From the NCBI GenBank assembly GCA_910574455.1, contig CAJSYZ010000001.1:2525424-2589423 (forward strand): a DNA stretch of 64,000 nucleotides. The letters run 5' to 3'. The stretch is from Trichaptum fuscoviolaceum (lineage: Eukaryota > Basidiomycota > Agaricomycetes > Hymenochaetales > Trichaptaceae). Under the pieces are notes generated by a model that saw only the letters and a program-made list of their open reading frames with translations, had not been told where the DNA came from and made no database searches. Position numbers and translations under genes: made by a program. Positions 38,143 through 49,192 of this stretch are shown piece by piece (position 1 is the stretch's first letter; every line of letters starts with the position of its first letter).

Positions 38143-39410
38143 TAAACATAAACTTTTCATTCAGCACATACGGAGTATATTGAAACTTATGAATTGAGGA
38201 TACTACGGTACTGAAAGAAAATGATGTGAAAACAGACCTTCTTCAGTGTTGTAGATGATGGTAGCCAAATATTGCAGTCAGTGCGATGGTCGGAAATCAT
38301 TCCCCGGGCGGCCGCCGGCGTCGAGTAGTACAGTAGTAGTAGTACTAGTAGTACTAGTACTAGTACAGTACTATTGGTACAAATTTTTTTACATAACACC
38401 AATCCAACTTGAAAGCCTGAGTGCTTTCAAGTTGAACACTGGCATTTGACTCGAACCAATGACTCGGACCTACTACTACTAGTACTAGTAGTAGTACTAC
38501 CTCAGGCCGGAAGTTCTCAACTTGAATCCGGAAAGAGCCTGAGGCATGCTTCAAGTTTCCACTCACTGGTAGCTACTAGTACGTTGGCTCAAAGTTACAA
38601 CTTGAAACAGTACGACAAATTCAGTGTTGAGATATAATAAAATGACAGTACTAGTTATGACCTAGTAAAAAACAAACTCTCGAGAAGCTCACATTGCCAT
38701 CAGCGGACTCAAGCTCGAACTGACTCGCCGAGTCGGATCATGCCAGTGACCTACCTCAGGCCAGAAGTTCCCCATTGGCATCCGGAAAGAGGCATGCTTT
38801 CCTCTCCAAGTTAGCTATGTTTTGAACTTGAAGTTACAAATAGTACGATTAGCATAGTAGTAATACTGTATACTACATAGTACACATGAAGCGCTTCAGA
38901 GGAAAGCGTAGATATGATGGAGGATGATTGAGTAGCCTCAGGCTGATAGTGGTGTATCACTGCAGTTCCCGACTTGCATAGTATGAAATATCAAAAAAAA
39001 AACTTGAATATGAGTACTTTAAACTTCAAAATGTACCACTACTAGGCTGAGTAGTAGTACTGTAGTACTACGACTTCAAGTTCATGTTGAGCACCTGTCA
39101 TAAAGATAAGTATATGAATATTATTAAATATTATTTTGTCATATTCAAGAAGATTTATTGGCGGTAGTGGTTTCTAACTTGAATACTAGTACTTATAGTA
39201 CAGAGCTGACTTGTAAAGAGTAGAGTCTGAAGAGAGAAGAGTAAGTGGATCACCATAGAGTAAACCATTAAATAGTAAGAGTACAAATCCTTAAACATAA
39301 TATTTGTCCATGAACGAAAAAAAACTTGTCCTTGGGCCTCAGCCAAAATGGTGTGCCGGTGACCAATGGATCGATTTGTAACCGTCAGCTAGTACACTGC
39401 CGTACTTATA
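38143..39410. repeat. Repeat mosaic with AGT/ACT palindromes
   Basis: About 1.27 kb without a gene. It contains triplet palindromes (38326-38372 and 38468-38502, runs of AGT facing ACT), repeated CAACTTGAA/TTCAAGTTG words (38404, 38430, 38519, 38550), CTCAGGC words, and a GC-rich patch CCCCGGGCGGCCGCCGGCG at 38302-38320. No coding frame is supported. Confidence 0.65.
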
Positions 39411-41277
39411 TCAGTACTGGTGTGGGATAGGGTCCAATTTGTCGAGAAGAGCAAATAGGATTCCATAATCCGTTAAATAGAATGGACCATACTCATGAAG
39501 TAGATCGTTGACTGTTTTCAAGACGAGAGAGTCAATATTCTCTTCTGTCGGAACAAGGGCTTCAAGATGCTCCATGTGCTCGATATCCTTGAGGAACAAG
39601 TGGGTGGACCTGTCCAGATTTTCCTCGTCTGTATCTTTGTAATCGGCATTGTCAAATCGTCCAATGCCCTGACTCGCTTCGATAATCCCTATTTGAGAGG
39701 CATCCATCTTCATCGTAAACCGACGCATTGCACCATCATTTTTGAGGAGCATATCCAAGAGCAAGTCGTCAGAGAGGATAATTAAGCATTTCCTGATCCA
39801 ATTGAACCTGCTCAGGATGGCCGAACGGTCTCCATATTTGCGCAGGAGTTGTCGATTTATCTTCAACGAGGATGCTACGCCGTCAGCCGAGTCGGCGCCA
39901 AGAATATCCATTGACTTCTGAATGAGTTGTTGAATGTCGGACAGAGCACCCTCTCCACCGGCACGTTCAAGTTCACGTTTCCATTGACGCCGTGCATCAC
40001 GTGCTGTTCCGGCTTGAAAGACAGCCTTCGTCTGAGTGGCAGAACAATTGACTTCTGTTTCCGAGAGTCGAATGTTGGTCGACTCTGACTGTTGTCCCGA
40101 ACTGCATTCGTCTAAGGCGGCTACCCAATCCTTGCATTCGTTATAGGACCAAATAAGAAGGGGCAGGAAGAACTTAAGCGCAAGCCTGGGATTTCGGGGT
40201 TTGCGTTCAGATCTTTCAAGATTCATAGCCATGACTGTCGTAAAGTGCTTCAATTGAGTAGCGAGTTCATGACGAATATTTCTCCCGAGCTCTGTGTCTT
40301 TGATGTCAATCCTTATCGCAGAGAAGACAGATTTCGTCTGTATCCAACGATTGCCGAGCTCCTTACTATCCTCAAGTCGAATTTGCCAGCGCAGGATCGT
40401 ATGGTGTGAATGATAATGGGTTACTAAGCAAGTCAAAAAGTAGTCCCAGATGACGCCCCCAGTAAAAATATTGGAGAGTTTTCTTGACGGAAATGCGCCG
40501 GGAAGAACAGATATGAAGGCTGTGGCGACAGCAAGTCTGAATTCATCCACACGTTTGTTGATAAGCAGATGAAGCGGCTCAGACTGTATATCACCGAGAA
40601 GAATAGGACGAGAAGTTAGAAATGATTAAGTCAGAGTTTATTTCAAGTCCAAGATGCAGCCTGGGCTTACCATGTGATGCTTGAAGATTGCTAGCTCTTC
40701 AGTGAGTTTGAAGAGCATGTCCGTGTACTGAAATGTATTGGACTCAAGCTGATCTATCGCCCTCTCCATCTTTCTCCGCAGAGCTTGAATCTCCCTATCC
40801 CTCTTAAGGATCCTCATATTTGCTGAATCAAAGCACATCCCTAGGCGCTCAGCCAGGTGAAGCGTTTCCTGAAAGTCCTCCGACGAGAATCCGACGCGGT
40901 CTGCACGCTTTATCTTGGACGACAAACTTTTGACGATTGATTGGACCACGGTGCTATCGATAAATAGTTTTGACTGAAAGCCTCGGGGTAAGTCCTCTGT
41001 CAATTCACCAAAGATAAGCCAAGCTGCGTAGTAAGTAAGCAATATGATCCCTACCGAAATCGATAAGTTCGAGAAATGCATCCTGTTCCCAGTCGGTGCC
41101 AGACTCGGAGTCGGACCCATCGACAATCGAGCGCTTTGAGCTACTACTGTCGCGAGTACCAGGTATGGTGAATTCTGAAACGCTCTGCTCATCATCTGTA
41201 TCCGGGCTAGAGACTGACTCGTCATCTGTATCCGAGCGAGAGCCTGAAGTTTCGTCCCCGCGTTCGGAACTTGACAT
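39411..41277 (-). CDS. Orphan 573-aa protein
   Basis: Three exons with agreeing phases, complement(39411..40583,40671..40996,41055..41277), give 573 aa. The first 70 residues are Ser/Asp/Glu-rich (MSSSERGDETSGSRSDTDDE). A predicted coiled coil follows (REIQALRRKMERAIDQLESN and FKLTEELAIFKHHM). The C-terminal 390 residues look globular: KFFLPLLIWSYNECKDWVAA, RKCLIILSDDLLLDMLLKND, and an end with IDSLVLKTVNDLLHEYGPF. No known domain is recognised. Intact exons over 1.1 kb argue that it is a real gene. It lies in the island, divergent from the gene at 42619, with which it shares some motifs in the same order. Function unknown. Confidence 0.7.
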
Positions 41278-42618
41278 GCTGGGAGTTTGACAGTAACCTA
41301 ACTTCGAGCCTCAATGGTAAGAAATACCAGTAATGGCGTGCCACTACCAGCGGCGGAGAGTAGTAATTGAAAGAAAAGCAAGGCTTGTTGACGAAGGATG
41401 GTTCAAGTTTAAGCGCCGTGTGAACGGCGTGGATCTATAGGGGCATCATTGGTCATCATCCTCAGGCTGAGCCTGCCAGTGAGTACCAGTGCCAGTCACA
41501 TTGGTGTGAGTGAATGATGACAGGCGGTAGTTACTAACTTACTAGTACTAACTTTAGTGAACTCTCACTCAGCGGAAACTCAGCAGACTGCCGATTTGTG
41601 GGACCCTCGATAAAGGCCTCTGGCGACTTGGTCCTTCAGTTATATCGGGACAATTTGAGCCACGTTCAAGTTTGTGCCACTGCCACTGCCACTGGCAGGA
41701 CCCGGCCCGGGATCAGGTCAGCCTGCCAGCCCAGTGAGTGAGGCTGCCGGTGTTGGCCTAGTACTACTAGTAGTAGTAGTACTATAGTAGTAGTAGTAGT
41801 AGTACTAGGCCCTTCCGGCGCTCTCTTGCTATCCGAACTCAGGTGTGTCAGGCCTTGAATCCCCTCTACTTCTGGATGTCGGTTCAGCTCTCAAGAACCC
41901 GGATTCTGCCCCATCTGTCGCAACTACTTACGAAGCCCATATCATTGTGCTTGTCACCGGCCCTCCTCAACTGAAGCTCAGCCAGGCCTTGAAGATCGTC
42001 TGCCAGTGCCAGTGGCCGGAACTTGTTCAGAGCCGAATCGGATGTTCCGCACATGTATGTATTTTAGTACTACAACTAGAGCTCTAATACTACTAATACT
42101 ACTACTAGTAGTATTACTAACAGTGGTAGACTCGGAGATTGTCACTCACTGGCACTCACTGGCAGGCTGGCAGGCACTGGCAGTGACAGGGGACTTCCTG
42201 TCCGGAGTTCGAAACGGGCCGTTGCCAGCAGCAACTTGAACTTCAAAGTCGTGCTGAGTCACCGGCGCCGTGCACTACTAGTACTAGTAGTACTACTACT
42301 AGTAGTAGTATAGTAGTAGTAGTAGTAGCTGCCACTGGCAGCCAGATTCAAGTTGAACTTGAACCGCTGACTCGTCACCGCCGCGTGCGTCACGGTGACT
42401 CCGACTCGCAGTCACCAGTGCCAGTGGCAACTCCGAGTCCTTGAACTTCAGCCTGCTACTACTAGTAGTGAGCGTCCGGACTAGGCTTTAGCAGTAACCC
42501 AATACCCATCCAGAGTCAAATTGAACCTGAAACTTGAACTAAACTGCGCTGGCTGTCTCTGTGCCCCAGCCCGCCGCAACTTTTATCAATACATAGCAGA
42601 AAAAACATCAACTTGAAC
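41278..42618. repeat. Repeat mosaic with strong triplet hairpins
   Basis: 1.34 kb between two divergent island genes, so it should hold both promoters. It contains perfect or near-perfect AGT/ACT inverted repeats at 41760-41808, 42066-42112 and 42275-42330, many CCAGTGCCAGTGGC-type words, and GACTCGGAGTC-type words. An open frame at 41845-42087 crosses this repeat DNA and is not considered a gene. Confidence 0.65.
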
Positions 42619-45600
42619 ATGGCATCAGATACTTTCAACGTATTTATGTCCGGCACAGGAAACGCTGATAGTAGGGCTCACCATATTGTTAATGGTCCGT
42701 ATATCGTCATGGTATACTGACAGTTGTCTGAAATATTCACTACTAATTTCCATTCCTTTACTAAAAACAGCGGCTAGTATAGGATTGGGTTCACACCCCG
42801 TTGCGAAGGAGGATATTTACTTGGCAAACGTCCTTGACCGTATAAAATTCATCTTGCAAGCATGGGTGGAGAAACCCGGAACAAAAAAGACAGACCTAGC
42901 AGCACGCGCAGCTGTAATAATCGCAAACGGACTTCCGGACAAACCGTGAGTGACGGTCTCAGCCTGATTACTATGCGCCTGATTCTGACTCTTAAATTTG
43001 GCCCACTGGCAGTGGCGAAGTCTTGGAATCACATACCGCTCAGGCTGCTAGTGACTGTGAGGCTAGTACCAGTAAGGTGCCAGTGCTGGAAGCTGACGCC
43101 GAATCCGAGTCGTGAGTAACGGTATCAGCCTGAGTGCGCGTCCGAGTCTGACCATTCTTGAATTTGGAATGCACGCATCAAGTGGCGAAGTCACGGAATT
43201 ACATGCCAGTGAGGCCGGAAACTTGAACTTGAAGGTGTCGGAACATGAAGCTGACGTATCTGAGTCGTGAGTTACGGCGCCAGCCTGAGTACGCATCCGA
43301 TTCTGATCATCTGACAGTGGCAGCAACATCCACAAACACATCGGCCGTTCCCCCTACGACGATATCATGAAGGCCTTAGCCTCTATGAAAGAGCTAGAGC
43401 AACTTCGGATCGACACTGAGGAGAAAGAAAGAAGGCTTCGAGATGAAAAGGAAGATTTCGAACGGAGGCATAGGGAACTCCTGATAAATAAGCGGGACAG
43501 TGATCAGGAGCAATTAAAGCTTTTGCAGAATGAGTTGATGAAAACCAAAAAACTTATCTCAAATGTCGAATCAAACCTCTCAGAAGCCAACTTCAGCCGG
43601 GCGACTGACTCACTCCAGCTTCACAAGGAGAAGGATATACATGAGGAGCAATTGAAAAAGCATGAGGACACTATTGAAGCTCTAAAGAAACAGCTCGCTC
43701 AAGATTACACCCTAATCGCGAGAGCTTCAGCTCAGGAGAGTCTCTTCGCCGTGACTTCGCGCAGGCTCACTAACCTGGAAAATTATCGAAAGCAGTCACT
43801 AGAAAAGGAACAGCGGATTGTAGGACATATACGGGCTATTGACGACGCATTCGTTGATGTGACTGAGGAATTGGACTCGAAGGCGGACAAAGTGACACTC
43901 GAGGAGATGGCTGGGACTTACAAGTGTTTGCAGGAGACAGTGAAGGGTCTTGTATACACAGTACACGACTTACAGATTAGTGCGGCAGCCGCCAAAGGGG
44001 TAAGCCAATTTTGAGCTGCTATCGTAAAACAAATGAAGCTCACAGGATCTCACCCAGAACGAAGCCGCCAAAGCCAGCAGTAAAATACGCACCCTCTGCG
44101 AGGACAATAGGGTAGTCGTCATGAAAAGCTTCATAATTGCGTTCCCATTAGAGAAAGGATTCTTCTCTCCAAAACAGGTCATCCCTTATGACGTTACTGG
44201 CGAAAGTGGTTTTATGATTCGAAATTTTTTGAACAAGGTTGAACAACTCTACATGAAGTTCGCGACCCTATCACCTGGGCCGGGCAAGAAGCTAAAGGAA
44301 GGACGACGTACAGGCGAAGTCGGCATGAGTGGCATAGCTCAGGGCCCAGCGACAATCCTGTCTAATGACATTGCTATCATTCCAAGGCATCTATTCGACG
44401 ACCTGATTGTCGACATCACCAAGTCCTTGGCAGAGTTAGAGCTGACAGAGGCGTATGCGAAGGGAAATGATGAAGGAAAGGGGAAGGGAAAGGGAAAGGG
44501 AAAGGGAAAGGGAAAGGGAAAGGGAAAGGGAAAGGGAAAGGGAAAGGGAAAGGGAAAGGGAAAGGGAAAGGGAAAGGGAAAGGGAAAGGGAAAGGGAAAG
44601 GGAAAGGGAAAGGGAAAGGGAAGGGAAAGGGAAAGGGAAAGGGAAAGGGAAAGGGAAAGGGAAAGGGAAAGGGAAAGGGAAAGGGAAAGGGAAAGGGAAA
44701 GGGAAAGGGAAAGGGAAAGGGAAAGGGAAAGGGAAAGGGAAAGGGAAAGGGAAATGGAAAGGATGAGTTCGAGGCTGTGGATGTGTCGGAGGATGCATCG
44801 AAGGAAAAGACGGCGACGCCATACTCCTGGCAGCCACCACTTAACGCATCAATCGTCGACCAGTTCAAATTTTTCCTGGTCCGATTTTTTATAGTCTTCG
44901 AATTTCACCGAAGACTATTCTTCCTCCTCGATCGCCGGCTAAGCCAGCTGGAAAGGAACCCGATGGATCCTCAGACTATTGATTTGCTGGATGCCGACGC
45001 GGCCTGGAACACAAACGCGAAAGTAATACTGGATAAGGATTTTACCGGCTATCTCTTTGACGACCAAATGTATGAACATCGGTTCAAAGGCTTGATGGTA
45101 AAGTTCCACTTCGAGGACCACTTTGCCAGGATGGCTGAGCTGGACGGGCAAGAGTACGTGGGCCCGGAGGATATACCGTGCGTGGCTGTAGGCGGGACTC
45201 TCGAAGTGCCGCAGGTCAATGTCGCGTTGAAGGAGATGCAAGAATACTTCGACCGTTTATGCCTGAAAATGGAGGCCACCGTGCCAATGGCATCCGCCGA
45301 CCTGAAAGCGGGTCAGACGAACGAACCCATCCCCAAAGCCCGTGAAGACACGAGCGTGTCTCCCGATGATTTGAGACTACGGCGGCTATTGAATCGACGT
45401 AATGAGCATAGGGAGAAGGCTTTAACCCTCGACACTGCGATGAGAATTATCTTGGTAGACGAACTCGTCCCTGACATTTTCAACGACACACGATTCCGAA
45501 TGTTTTTAAACAAGGTTGCCCATGACCGCTCTGAAATCAGTGACCCCGCTGGCCTTCGCACATTTGTTGAGAATGCTGAGGACATTTTGAAAGTGCAAAA

Positions 45601-45856
45601 GGATGTTTTCCCCGAACCTGTAAAAACCCGACTGCTCACATTATGCGAGATAGCGGATCAAAACAAGCCTTACGGCCGGAATTTCAATGAGTCGCATATC
45701 AGTGGGCGTTTTTGGGGCCAGAAGTTGCGGTCCATCTTACTAGGCGCCAACTCGCAGGCTGAGGATGAACTACCCATTGATTCTTTGGTACTTCGGATTT
45801 TAGGCGCAGGCGTGCAGCAGCTCACAGATGTGTCAACTCAGACGATCACACAGTGA
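42619..45856 (+). CDS. Orphan coiled-coil protein with Gly-Lys hexanucleotide tract, one frame break
   Basis: Four exons, join(42619..42694,42771..42945,43324..43999,44046..45856). It starts MASDTFNVFMSGTGNADSR. Exon 3 is a long coiled coil (MKALASMKELEQLRIDTEEK and onward). Exon 4 begins DLTQNEAAKASSKIRTLCED and continues LEKGFFSPKQ, then meets a GGGAAA array encoding (Gly-Lys)n. One missing A at 44621-44622 shifts the frame, giving Arg-Glu repeats. The distal part (FEAVDVSEDASKEKTATPYS to TQTITQ) lies in the frame that would follow without the loss. The distal globular part has MRIILVDELVPDIFND and IDSLVLRILGAG. No known domain is recognised. Either the array error is real and truncates the protein, or it is an assembly slip. 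Confidence 0.6.
42946..43323 (+). repeat. Intron made of tandem units that each begin with a donor-like site
   Basis: The 378-nt second intron of the orphan gene consists of two units and a partial third: 42946-43111, 43112-43266 and 43267-43323. Each begins GTGAGT(G/A/T)ACGG followed by CAGCCTGA and a CGA/TCTGA block. The splice donor used is that of the first unit; the acceptor is in the third. Confidence 0.75.
44486..44754 (+). repeat. GGGAAA hexanucleotide array (about 45 copies)
   Basis: A perfect GGGAAA microsatellite of 269 nt, broken only at 44621-44622, where one A of a triplet is missing. It is inside a coding exon and encodes Gly-Lys before the break and Arg-Glu after it. The antisense frames give Phe-Pro or Ser-Leu repeats and are not genes. 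Confidence 0.97.
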
Positions 45857-46467
45857 AGCCACTGGCAATGGCGGATTTGGAGGTATCCGTGTACGAGTAC
45901 CGTGACAGGACAACTTGAAGGGTTTGGATGCAACGAGCTGCTTGATCTTTATCTTCCTGGTCAACTACTACTAGTATGATGTTTGTCATTTTCTTAAATG
46001 GCGTGTTGCGTTCAAAGTTTGCTTCAACTTCAAGTTGAAGTTACTAGTAGTAGTAGTAGCCTCATGATTTGTACTCCACATTATCATTGAATTTGAATTC
46101 AAGTTACTTCTCAGCCACCTCAGGTTAAGGCTCCTTCAGTGGCAGCCTCAGCCTCAGGTGCCAGTGAGTGCATGGTGCCACCTGAGTGCCAGTGCCACTG
46201 GCAGTCACGGTGGCACCACTGGCACTGGCAGTGACTCCGAGCCTGTCCGACTCGGAGTCGGACTCGGAGTCACGGTGGCGCCGCACCGGCGTGTGAATGA
46301 TGAGTTGAAGTTGTATAAAAGACTGGCACTCACTGGCCTCGGAACTTGAACCCTCAGGCTCTGCTGGCAGTGACGTACTACCAGTACTACTATTTATTTA
46401 GTAGTAGTCTCTTGTTTTCACTTCTACTACTTACTAGTAACCAGCAACTACTACCAGTACTACCACT
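45857..46467. repeat. Repeat mosaic
   Basis: 611 bp between two plus-strand island genes. CTTCAACTTCAAGTTGAAG (near 46023-46042), AGTAGTAGTAGTAG (46046-46059) and long alternations of GCCAGTG/CACTGGC and GACTCGGAGTC (46160-46290) dominate. It should contain the promoter of the peptidase-like gene; no element is recognised. Confidence 0.6.
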
Positions 46468-49192
46468 ATGACATCCACCGCCCCCCAACCTCCAGGCTTG
46501 CCAGGGCCACATCCAAGGAATACTACTAGTAGAGCAAACAATGACCGACGCGGATGTGAGTTCTGCGTTCTCCATCTCTGTCACAGGCAATACTGATTGC
46601 TGACTACCCCAATAGTACAAGACGAAGATGTACTGGGAGTTACAACGCCACCTTTCAGTGCGCAATGTGCGTCCTATGCCTTCCTTCACTGACACTGGCA
46701 ATACTGATTACTGCATCACCCATCTCTAGTTTTGCAGGCCCTAGGGGTTAACGTTGAAGAAGCTGCAGGAGGACATTCTTCATCAATGCCGACTGAAAGT
46801 GAGTCCTTCCTTCCCTTCACTGACACTGGCGAAACTGATTGGTACTTAACCCGTTACCAGTTTCACAGGCCCCAGAAACTGCGATTACTGATGACGAACC
46901 TGTGCAAGGACAAGGTTCGGGGGAACGATTTATCATTGCCGGTGGCCCTGCCCGTGGGTCATTCACCGTCACGAGTTCCTTAGACTCGGAGGGGGGAAGC
47001 CTCCTACTATCAATTCCTCTCGCATCCCTTCAACCAGACTTGAAGTCACAGCAAACCAAGTCCGTCCTGTCTTCAGCGGTTGTGAATACGATTCTCGCGC
47101 AAAATCCTAACGCTTATCTCCCACGACGAACACATGTGTCAGAAGAGGAGCAGAAAGGTTACTACCTTGGCTTCCCTGGCAAACCGCGCCTGCTCGGGCG
47201 AACCGGTCCCAATTGGACGGCGACCAAAAAACGTAAATATGTGGGCATTGTTGGAAATCACCGGATTGCCAATGTAGGCCGCAACTGCTCAAGAAGATCA
47301 TGAAGTATCTCGATTCCGAGAATTTGCGGTGGAACAGTCTGGAAGCCAACCGTGTTGCCTACGGAGATAGTCGGGTGTGCCCTGTTTTTGTTTTGATCGG
47401 AGTCAACGACCCGTCACTTCGCACTGAAGATGCGTGCCGCATCGCGGAACGCGTTAAAGAGTTCCTCTTTGAAATGCGCATCTTCGACGTTGAGGTCGAG
47501 CTCAGGGAGCGAAAAATCATTAGCGCCTCAGGCCAGGGCAAAGCTTCTGTCAGTGTTCCACCTGTTGTGCGCACTGGCACCGGCGACTCAAATACTCTGG
47601 CTAGCGGTCATGCTGAGACTGGCGTTGGCAATACCGCTCCCGTTCACACTGGCTTCAGTTTTCATCCGGAACTCACCAACCTTCCCAGACGTTCCGATCG
47701 TCGCACTGCTCCGACGAACAATGGAGGTGCGGGGGATGTCACTGAGCATAATGACGGTAACAGCACCAGGCCCCTTGTCGCTAGCGCTCACGGGGCAGAA
47801 CCCTACGCCTACCCAACAGAGATACTGTTCACCGCACCTGCGGGAGCCGATAATTATTTCCGCCTGTGGGATCGCATGATGGATTTCCCAAGCAGGCCAG
47901 TGGCAGCTGCCAACAAGCCAATCAGTCGTATGACACCGTCTTTCTCCATGGTCACAGGAACTTGCCTTGGCAATCTGGAGGGTGGCTTCTCAACGGGGTC
48001 GCTCTTTATCCTACAAAAGCTCGATAACACGATGTTCAAGGTGTTCATCCTCGGTACTCGCCATGGCAACGTTCCTTCGAAATTCGGAGACTACGATCCA
48101 TACGCAGATACAACAATTAAGCCGCGCGACCCAAACGACAATTGCCCAATTTATCTCTTCTCTCGCGAGGCTCTAGCCGCCCATGTGCCAATGATTGGCG
48201 CGCTTCACGATGAGTTAGAAGCGGCAGCGTTTACTCACTGGCAGTCACTGGCACCTGATCTTCCGCCGTCTGCTGAACAACAAGCTTTCGCGGATATCGT
48301 AAACAAGTGTCAATTCATTGAGCAATCTTGGCTTGATAAGACGTCATCGCCACATTTGTGGATTAATAATCGTATTGGGAAAGTGGCCAATGCTCCCCCT
48401 CGAAGAATGGGTAACTTGACTATCTCCGAGACACCCTACCTTACGGATTGGTGCTTGATCGAGGTGGACGACCAATGCCTCCCCAACGAATTTGAATTTT
48501 CCTCTACTGATGGTGAAGGTCTCAGTTGGAACAATTTCTATAACGTCATCGACATTAATAGGCTTCCTCCATCGTCGGCAGCTCAGTCTGTACCACGAGA
48601 AGCACTCTTGTCTAGGCTTGGCTGGAAAGGGAGGGACTTCTTTAGTCCAATCCGAATTGCGGGATATGTTCCGGAAGAAAATATATTCCCCCGGGTCCAG
48701 GAGCACCAATTGGACGCAGATTATGATTATGGATGGACTTTCATCGACAATCTCGTCGCTGTGGGGTTTAAGCGAACTGTGTACAAATGGGGCTGGAAAA
48801 CTGGCCATACGTTAGGCGAGGTCAACAACGTTGCTGCCGTTCTCAGATCTATGCAGGTTTCCCCTGGGCACGTTGAGCAGACTACGCATATTGCTTTACA
48901 GATCCCACCGGGTTCGGTTGGTTTAGGGAATATCGGGCATAGGAACAATGCTATGTTCGCAGAACCGGGGGATTCGGGTGCCATAATCATTGATCAGCAC
49001 AGACGTGCAGTTGGTACCATTTCAGCTTGCGGACTCATCGAAGCGAGGGATAGGGATAATCAGAGTGTACTCGACGGTTATACTTATGGTGTCGCTCTAT
49101 GGCAAACGGTGAAAGATCTTGAGACCTCTTTTTCTCTAGCTGAAAGTGAATTCAAGCTAGGCATGAATGCACTTCCGGACAATGAAGTATAA
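46468..49192 (+). CDS. Chymotrypsin-like serine peptidase-domain protein, one frame break
   Basis: Exons 46468-46555, 46616-46666, 46730-46798 and 46861-49192, about 846 aa if the frame is continuous. The first exons encode a low-complexity head. The middle part (YLGFPGKPRLLGRTGPNW, KRKYVGIVGNHRI, PVFVLIGVNDPSLR, FDVEVELRE) recalls an N-terminal region I associate with uncharacterised Agaricomycete proteins. The C-terminal third fits a chymotrypsin fold: His in FILGTRHGNVP (codon 48062), Asp in TDWCLIEVDD (48446), Ser in EPGDSGAIIID (48974). The order His-Asp-Ser is right, though spacing is wide. One base appears lost near 47281: upstream frame ends at a stop by 47302, while LLKKIMKYLDSENLRW opens just before in another frame. 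No signal peptide is visible, so it is probably intracellular. Confidence 0.65.
46556..46860 (+). repeat. Three homologous introns separating symmetric exons
   Basis: Introns 46556-46615, 46667-46729 and 46799-46860 (60-63 nt) resemble one another. Introns 2 and 3 share CCTTC(C)TTCACTGACACTGGC; all three carry GGC(A/G)A(T/A)ACTGATT. The two exons between them (51 and 69 nt) both have phase 1 at each end, so copying a unit would not change the frame. Confidence 0.8.

Noticed and set aside
38302..38320. GC-rich patch with SmaI and NotI sites, as in cloning vectors
   Set aside because: The surrounding DNA is continuous with the native repeat mosaic and no vector sequence is seen.
41845..42239. 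Short open frames between the two divergent orphan genes
   Set aside because: They read through recurring words and triplet palindromes and have no partner exons.
33600..42350. Possible CRISPR-like array from many short repeats
   Set aside because: Repeats vary in length and spacing, are interleaved palindromic words, and the genome is clearly eukaryotic.
44416..44868. Antisense frames of Phe-Pro or Ser-Leu repeats across the hexanucleotide array
   Set aside because: They are the automatic complement of the GGGAAA microsatellite and carry no independent coding signal.
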